From positions 1,489,945 through 1,553,944 of the forward strand of contig OZ024852.1 in NCBI GenBank assembly GCA_964017145.1: a DNA stretch of 64,000 nt, read 5' to 3'. Below are positions 56,668-64,000 of this stretch, piece after piece. The notes under the pieces are model-generated. The model was not told the DNA's origin, did not search any database, and saw nothing but the letters and a program-made list of their open reading frames with translations. The DNA comes from Agrocybe praecox (lineage: Eukaryota > Basidiomycota > Agaricomycetes > Agaricales > Agrocybaceae). The translations under genes were made by a program, and so were the position numbers. The first letter of the stretch is position 1; each line of letters opens with the position of its first letter.

Positions 56668-58176
56668 CTGGTTTTCGTAGTTGACCAAGTCTATGGTTAA
56701 TCAGTAATGAACAAAAACGACCGAATCGAAGGTGCGACAACTGAATCAGTTGAATTGACGAACGTACCAAGTAATATTTAAGAAGAGGGCTATCTGAGTC
56801 CAGATCCTCGGCGCTGTGCTGCCTTATTCTTCGACAGCTTGGGTAATTGAGGGAGACAATTACTGAGATTCTCGAACAGGCCGTAGAAAAGTAGAAAACA
56901 AAGAAACGAAGGTTGGAACGTTAACGTTCAAGTTATAGCTATTGTTCTCCCGTCGCAGGGGTGCTTGTGACGTTAACCTGCGGTCATGTGCAATGTGACA
57001 TGTCGTTCTCCACTCGAAAATGCTTGAAAGTGCTCGTCCTTGCTCGCCGTAGTAGTGTATAAATTTTTGAATCATATATTTTAGTTTTACCTTTGCGCTG
57101 TCAGATATAACATTATACTCCAATATATTTCCGGGATTATTAGATCGTGGATTTAGCAGATATTTTCTGATATGTCCTACAAGATAATTTTCGCTGAAAG
57201 AGGCGATCTCCAGAGAAAGACGAAGGTAACTATATGGACCGCGCCGGTCTACCCGTTGCAGCCTGCCGGTGTCAGGTGATCGTGGTGACTGATTTAAGTT
57301 TGAGTTTGCTTAGTGCTATTATTTTGATAACGTGACAAGATAATTTTTCGAAGTTCAGAGTTAAATCCACCACCCTCCGCTAGGCTCTCCCAGAATTCCC
57401 AAGTTTCAAGTTTCAAGCCCCAAGACCATGCAGTGGCCTTTTTCTCTTATGAAGGGTGTCACAATGTAGACCATTTGAGTTGCCCTGTCCCTGGTAAGCA
57501 TCTTTTCACACTTCTTTCCAAGTGATGAGCTAGTACTATGATATTTGCACGTCAGTCGGAGTGGTCCGTTCTTTGGAAGGGGCTGTAAAAGACGCAATCT
57601 ACGCTTTACTGATACCATTTTAATCTTAATCCCGTCATTTCCCTTTTACTGATCGAACTTTGTTAGATGTATTGTCGCAATCCGACTTCTCAATCATCAA
57701 TTTGACGGACAGTCTGGAGGTGCACAATCTTGGGCAGGAAAAAAATATGTACGTATCGTCTTTTTTCATCGTTCTCTATGCACGTACCATTTCCCTGTAC
57801 AAACACCCTACCCTCGTAAAAAAGTGTCTTTTCCTCAACGATGGCCCAGACATATGAAGAACTACGTTCGATGTTATCAAAGTCACGCAATGGGTAAAAA
57901 GACGTCTTCGTAAATTATCGTGTGAAGCTTGAATATCGAATATTCATGGAATGGATTCAGTCAGTTTCAACTTCTCGAGAGTTGCATAATCGACGAATCC
58001 TTGAAAGTTCTAAGTCTGTGGAGAGGATGACTTAGTCCCAGAGTCTCCCAGTTATATGACTCCTGTTGTCTACCTTGATCATCGGGTTAATTATCGCACA
58101 GGAAAAATGCAGCCATGATTCGGCGCAGCCCGGGCGCTTAAGACGTCGCGCCGTCACCTGACCTAATTAGGCTTAG

Positions 58177-58190
58177 CGCGTCGAGACGCG
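58177..58190. promoter_or_regulatory. CG-rich inverted repeat with MCB-like ACGCGT, promoter-like island
   Basis: CGCGTC-GA-GACGCG is a perfect inverted repeat. It overlaps ACGCGT, the core MBF/MCB cell-cycle box of yeasts, a second ACGCGT occurs near 58300, AGCGCGTCG occurs twice, and a TATA-like CATATATAGAC lies at 58257-58267. The following ORF is only 35 codons. Confidence 0.4.
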
Positions 58191-58891
58191 TGCGTACGGC
58201 GCTTCACCAACGCTGGAAGATAGCGCGTCGCACACGTCAAGTTAGGCAATCGCTCCTCATATATAGACATCCACATCTCTTAGACTTCCATGAACGGTCA
58301 CGCGTCTGCTGTTTTATCGAATTCGGCAAGGGAACAATCCGAGGAGAACATTAGGAAATGCTGTCTTGTTCCAGTCTTGCATATATATTATGACTAACCG
58401 AGCAGCCTTTTCTTGACGATGTTGTTTTCTGTATCTCCTGACGTAGTACATGAAATGTAGCAGCAGCACCAGCGGAATGTCTACATCTGTTCTCCTCTGT
58501 TCCGAAGGTACATCAGGAGTCGAATATATCTTATACAGCCTCCGATGACAGCTCTCACATAGAAAAGAAGTTATTTTATAAAGCTGCAAGACTACATCCC
58601 TCTATAATAAGTTGTAAGGTGTTGTATGAGACAGTCGAGAACATGAATTGAATTGTAATTATTCGCTCGATCTATTCCTAATCTGGTGCTTCTAATTCCT
58701 GAACAGGGAGAGCACGACTTTGCACCCTTTTTTCCGTTTTCTCAGCAGCCGTAGTTCAGGAACATATTGAAGTGTTCTTGTGGTCACACATTCAAGTTCA
58801 CGTTCATGAGACCACCGTGGCTGTTATACCCATAACCATGGATCCGAAAGGTTTCAATTCCCCGCTCTTATAAGCGCAGCTTACATGTACG

Positions 58892-58909
58892 ACTACTACT
58901 ACTACTACT
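58892..58909 (+). repeat. ACT trinucleotide microsatellite, six units
   Basis: Six perfect ACT units in non-coding DNA. Confidence 0.9.
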
Positions 58910-60285
58910 GGAACACAAGAGGCTATGCATGTATGAGATTTTTACGCCAATATAAAACATACCCTACAAGGAATGTTCTCAAACAAGAAAATTAGAGTTA
59001 CCAGAATTGGACCCCTCTGCTCTGGCAGCGCCCCGGCTCAGCTGCGTACTACGCATAGTAGCTGGCTACGGAACACGGGCCCACTACTTATCACTCGGTG
59101 ACACGTACACGTATTCGGGTGTGCATCGCTGGTATCTCCATAGGATCATACATACGAGACGACACAACCAGAACTAGAACCAAACTTCCTCTGCTTCCAT
59201 CCCCATCCTAACGCGAATATGGCCGGCGCCCCTATATATAATTAGGTACTCTCGTACCCGATACTCGTCGGCTGTGCGACAGCGACAGGACCCATGACCA
59301 TCGGTATCCCGTACTGGTGCCTCTGCGTATACTCACGATCCTTACCCAGGTGTTTGTTTTCCTTCCTTCGATCGCGTGGTTATTTCTGTACTTATCATGT
59401 GCCGAAGTCGGAGCTTTGGAAGTAAATTGGATATTCAGTTCGTTTGGGCTTCGCGTCGGGTCAAAACTATAGTTGTGGTCAGCAGTGCGAGTCTTATGGT
59501 CATGGACATCGGCAAGCCATAAGCGAAGGCTTTTGCGAGAGCTAGTATATTGAAGTAAGGGCAAGTCTTATCAGCGATAACACATTCAAGTTTAGAAATA
59601 TGTAGCGCTATCTCATAAGAATAACAAAAATAAACCACAGTTCGTCGATTCATTATCGCCAAGTGCGCTAAGAGTGTATAAAGATAGAACAGAGACTTAA
59701 TGATGTGGGTCGGTAAGAGGGGGATACGTACCACTTCGGCTTGAAGGTCGTTCTGCGGATATGAATGTGAATTGATTCGCGAAGAACGTTGACAAGGGTG
59801 GCGTCAATGTTCTGCTCTTCGTCTTCTACTATAGACTTTATAAGTACTCTAGGTGGAGCAGGGTCTACTATATCGCAAATTACAGCATCGCGTCTCTACG
59901 CGAACAGGATTGTGGAGCAACTCAAGTAAAACAAAGAATCGCACAGAAGGGGCCTCGAAGGAAGTCAATTTAATATATATTAGGGCGCTTTCTACCAGGA
60001 CCCAGGATTGCACTTACACAGGTTCATTTAAATCAAAGTAAACAAATAGAAATAGCCATCTCAGCGTTTGTTCTACACTGTTCAAAGCGAAAGCTCCTGA
60101 TTTCTTGAACGAGCCCAGTGATGGCGATCTCCGCTGTCCCAAATCCCAAGAACTCGGCCTGGGGATACTTTTGATTTCCTTCCCCCCTTTCCTTCCCCTT
60201 TCCCCGCCTTCTGATATACTCCACGCTTCCTGTCCGATCATCCCAAACACGTCAACGCCCGAGGCGGGCCAACTTCTACATGTAC

Positions 60286-60324
60286 CATTCATTCGTTCAT
60301 TCATTCATTCATTCGCTCGCTCAT
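60286..60324 (+). repeat. ATTC-type tetranucleotide microsatellite
   Basis: Imperfect run of CATT/TCAT units with single G interruptions. Confidence 0.85.
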
Positions 60325-62189
60325 TGGATAAGGATATAAATGGACTCTTTCCCGACGCAGATGAACTTACAAAGGATATACTATAGAAATAGAGCCGTGA
60401 ACATAGGACGACGGCTCTTTATATGTCGCCGCACACAGAGGTCGCATCAGGTTATCCGACTACTTATGTGTATATAGTCACATCGGACTGGTACCAGAAA
60501 ATCTTCAGCGGACACCCGATCATTCAAGCTTGTAATTATACATCAGTGTGTGGTTCTATTAATAGTACTACATATACGGCAATGATTGGAGGGTCATACG
60601 GATTTGTCGCCTTGGAATAAAGCTACTGCGAGAAAGAGAGGTAAAGTCAATTATAAACCAATTGCGTCCGATATGACTCCGCGCAGGTACGTGCCGTGAG
60701 TAAAATTATGAGCTCTTACAGTATACGTTGTAAGTTGTGACATGTATTTCTGCCGTATGGAAGGCAGATTAGAGGTTGAGGTTGAGTGAAAATCTGGCCT
60801 TCGTGATAGGCCTGGCAGTGTATGCGAGAGTAATTATGAACCCGAATGAATGAAGATACGAAGTTCGAAAGCCGTGAGAGAGAGTCGTGGTAGTGAATTT
60901 ACTCACTGGCACCTTGACGTCGACCTGAACCAGTAAGTAAGCACGCACGCATGGATACTGTGATCGTCGCCTTCTGTGCCCCCTTTAGACACACGGCGTA
61001 AGTGAAGTAATCTGCGCATTACCGTCGGCGAGCTATTAGATAGACAGTCCTACGCATATATCGTTAATGTCGTATGTTCCCACCACCAAGCCACCGTCAT
61101 TACCACCGTCATTGGTCACGTATACCACCACTGCGGGCACCGCCCGGAACTAACCCACGCTCATTAATAATGCCACAAACGCGAAAATAATGAACGAATG
61201 TCAATATGTAGACAAAGTACGTATACGGTGCGTGCTCTGCCACAGTGGGCCATGGCATTGATACATATCTGTCGATGATGTCCATATGACATTGCCGTTC
61301 AGGAAGCCTGGAGCTCGAGAGATGGGGCTATCACCGGCATGTCGAACTTGACCGAGGCCGCATGCCAGAGGGCTTCATGGGGAATAAGGATATTACGCAC
61401 GGCTTGGAAGTTGGATGTATGCATATAAGTAGTCTATTTTTCTTTCTTTCGGTAGTGCGGACACCGACGCGGCGGTGCCTGGTATGGGAAGGTAAGGAGG
61501 TATTAGGTGTTTGGATATTTTATGGCATACGATTACCTAGATACTTGCACTTACTGTAAGTATACCAAACATGGGACTTTCTTGATTATAGTATCTCCTT
61601 TAGATACAGGAACATTCTCCACGTCTCGTGGAGTGATGGTGATGCTCGACTCATTATAGGTCCACCAGAAATAGTATCAGAACGACGAAGGTTGATGAAA
61701 TACTCAGTCAAGGTTGATTCAGATATTGAGAGGTAGTCATGAAGACGATGGTGAAATGTAAATAGTAGATACATATTCATTGAATGACTAGGATTAAAGC
61801 TCTAGCCTCTGGTACGTAGAAAAGAAGGTAAGAAGGTAATTGGATAAATAGTGTTGAATAAAGTAAGGTAGCATAGCACAAAGTAATAAACGCGTGGAAC
61901 CCGGCGAAAAAGTAAAGCGGTTCTGATTCTCCACGAACCAACAATAAAACTATATAGGTACTAGACTGAGGCTTATTTGAGATGGCATCCTACTCATAGC
62001 ACAATGTCGCATGGTGATTGAAGCAAAATGTAAGTGGTGAGCAAGTGAAGTAAAGCTCCCTGATATTATCATAGATAAGAGTCAGGGTAGTTCAATATAT
62101 ACTAGTAGGTGATCATCACTCGCTGTACATCATGATGTGTAACTCAAGTTCTGCCAGTGTAGTTCCACATACATGCGTACTATAGTATG

Positions 62190-62216
62190 ATAGATAGATA
62201 GACAGATAAATAAATA
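62190..62216 (+). repeat. GATA/AATA tetranucleotide microsatellite
   Basis: GATAGATAGATAGACAGATA followed by AATAAATA. Confidence 0.85.
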
Positions 62217-64000
62217 CATGTAGCATTACGGCCCAATATCTCTTTCGATACCCGAATTCGATGAACGTTTCTGATGTGCAATGTTATGCAATTGATAAAA
62301 ATAATAGAACGTTCGTTTCTTCACGTTCTTTCACTTTCTTCTTTTTCCTTATTTTCCAAGACAAGGGAATTATTAACCTGTAATGAGCATTATTTTTGAC
62401 AACGTTCGTCCTTTCGTACGCTTGTCTGTCCCAAGTCTACCTGTAGGTCTCAAGGAGATGATAGCTATCATCATGATATGACAGTGTGACCATACTAGGT
62501 TCTATTTATAGTTTACCACTTATGATTATGATATGCATAGTGTGAACGCGCCAAGATCATGGTCAAGGTCGCTCGGGCTAACATGGGATTTAGGATGATG
62601 GCCAGGGGCTGGGAATAAGAACAAGGACACAGGCTATTTGTGTCGTTTGAGTGTACATATTCCATGATAAGTAAGTAGTGTTTTGGGAAGGAATCGAAGT
62701 CGAATTCGAAGCGTGTATGTACAATGGTTTTATTTTTAGAAACCCTACATAAATCCGTCACGAGATGGTATGAAGTGATCGCGAAAATGAATGGATAGTA
62801 ATAGATGTGAATGAGATCATAGACTGCCTGGGAAAGGTGAGAGAATACAAAGGACTTATACAGTGGGCGAGAAGGGGGGCGAAAGAAGAGAGTATTGAAC
62901 TATTAGATATACGAGTGGGAAGCGAGAGGGAATTTGGGAAAGATGCTATCAGATAAGAACTCGTCCGTCGGATTTTGTCTCGAAGTCGAATCGTCTGCCG
63001 AATGAATGATTGATCGAATGGATAAATGAATGAATGGCGCAAAGTTCTAAGAAAGTAAAGTGAATAGTGAATGCTCAAAGGAGACAAGGAGGGGGAGGAG
63101 AAGACCTAACTTGGAGATGTGCAGGGACGCCGAGGGGTGAGGAGGCGGTGGCGGGGTATTCTTTGTATCACCTGTACTCGATCAGAGGTGTCTCGAAACG
63201 CGACCCGTTGATGAACGCGTATAGATAATAATTTAAAATGTACTTTTCGGCGTTTTAAAAATCCCAGCTTGCTCGAAGGGACAGGACAGGAACGCGAACA
63301 CTTACTTACTCACTTGCGGGGCGCAGCTGATGTCAGGTTTATCAGGGTGTTTATTTAATAAGTTACGCACATAACGGAACTTGAGTGGTTGAACGTGACT
63401 GCTGGGCAATTAACGAAAACCCGTTATACATCTTTTGAGGTCAGAGTTTGAGTGGCATGACATGGATGCAATTAAGCAAGTACCGATACTCGTGGCGGCG
63501 GAGAATTCAAGGAGTTTACTTGTGCTCTGGCGCATCGACGTTGACTGTTAGGCGTTGTGTGTGAACGACTGAGTTGGGCCGGGGAAGATCAGAAGGAAGA
63601 AGTCAAGTTGTCAGTGAGAGAGAAGGAAGGAAGGATGATGTTGAGGGTACGCGGTGATTAACGTTGAATTTACCCTCCTCCTCTCGTTAAACGAGGCGAG
63701 GCGAGGTAGCCAGAAACTGTCAAGTTTTGAGAAATTATGTTATGTCGGATCTGGCGGGGAGAAGAAGCATTATTGACGCCGGCGCAGCGAAGGAGGCTGA
63801 GGACGGAGATGGTTCCCCAGAGGTGTATGTAATACAGGAACTGAGCAAAGTACATGCACAGCATGACATGACCGCTGTGGGACATAGACTGGTTGTACGC
63901 GTGGGTGGAACAGGGTACATTGTTCCGCATGGGTTCTGCCTCGCGCAACTGTTAAAGAGTCTAAAAGTGAGAAAGAAGATGGATTGTGATTCCGGTATCG

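Larger units (their letters stand above)
54664..56967. repeat. F-box segmental duplication, copy 2
   Basis: Direct-orientation paralogue of 47551-49807, with matching coding, 5' and 3' flanks but clear divergence, so older than the GH18 duplication. Confidence 0.8.
56968..64000. other. 7-kb gene-poor region with microsatellites
   Basis: No convincing protein-coding gene. ORFs are short, lack domain features and do not join through good splice sites. The sequence has several simple repeats, a CG-rich promoter-like island near 58130-58290, and near the right edge a minus-strand stretch (63670-63960) preceded by a splice-acceptor-like TTTAACAG that could be an exon of a gene beyond the window. 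It could be a long regulatory region, contain non-coding RNA, or be decayed sequence. Confidence 0.5.

Noticed and set aside
58290..58397. 35-codon ORF (MNGHASAVLSNS) after the TATA-like element
   Set aside because: Too short and without homology or signal peptide features to support a gene.
63670..63960. Minus-strand ORF with a hydrophobic segment near the right edge
   Set aside because: An acceptor-like site precedes it, but two overlapping frames look equally plausible and no partner exon is visible; too weak to call.

Overview
The window is nuclear DNA of a filamentous basidiomycete, most likely an Agaricomycete. Genes lie on both strands and carry many short GT-AG introns of about 45-100 nt. 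Products are typical of mushrooms: multiple F-box proteins with an Agaricomycete-type F-box, a tandem GH18 family, Mpe1, a Kar9-like protein, TRAPPC12, Vps5 and Clr2. Splice junctions below were worked out by hand from GT/AG signals, reading phase and family conservation.

Layout. 1-2224: 3'-truncated sterol O-acyltransferase (-). 2596-5707: two tandem F-box/LRR genes (+). 6270-8821: Clr2-like silencing factor (+). 10089-11375: unknown basidiomycete protein (-). 12554-15494: Kar9-like, GAR-domain protein (+) with a GC-AG intron. 16662-18958: TRAPPC12 (+), convergent with ERG4 sterol reductase (19171-21104, -). ERG4 shares a divergent promoter with MPE1 (21500-23586, +), which is convergent with retromer VPS5 (23801-26450, -). 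26915-27802: coiled-coil tail-anchored protein (-). This first 28 kb looks like conserved housekeeping DNA.

From about 29.5 kb the window becomes a duplication-rich accessory region. Three secreted GH18 genes lie in tandem; copies 2 and 3 sit in two near-identical direct repeats of about 3.2 and 3.6 kb. Each repeat also carries the 3' part of a convergent secreted-protein gene, intact only in the second repeat (38212-39534). Then come a carnitine acetyltransferase with both a mitochondrial-type leader and a peroxisomal AKL end, an intron-containing tRNA-Pro, an unknown protein, an M28 aminopeptidase, an F-box gene, a truncated carnitine acetyltransferase fragment, a second full carnitine acetyltransferase, and a second F-box gene. 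Both F-box copies are flanked by a relic of an M28 aminopeptidase 3' end, so the duplicated block once held aminopeptidase, F-box and transferase DNA together.

The last 7 kb (57-64 kb) is a gene-poor stretch with microsatellites, a CG-rich promoter-like island and no convincing gene.

I found no CRISPR array, complete transposon or clear biosynthetic cluster. The most unusual features are the nested segmental duplications with chimeric gene ends, the differing targeting signals of the two acetyltransferases, a conserved 10-nt microexon in the GH18 genes, and a GC-AG intron.
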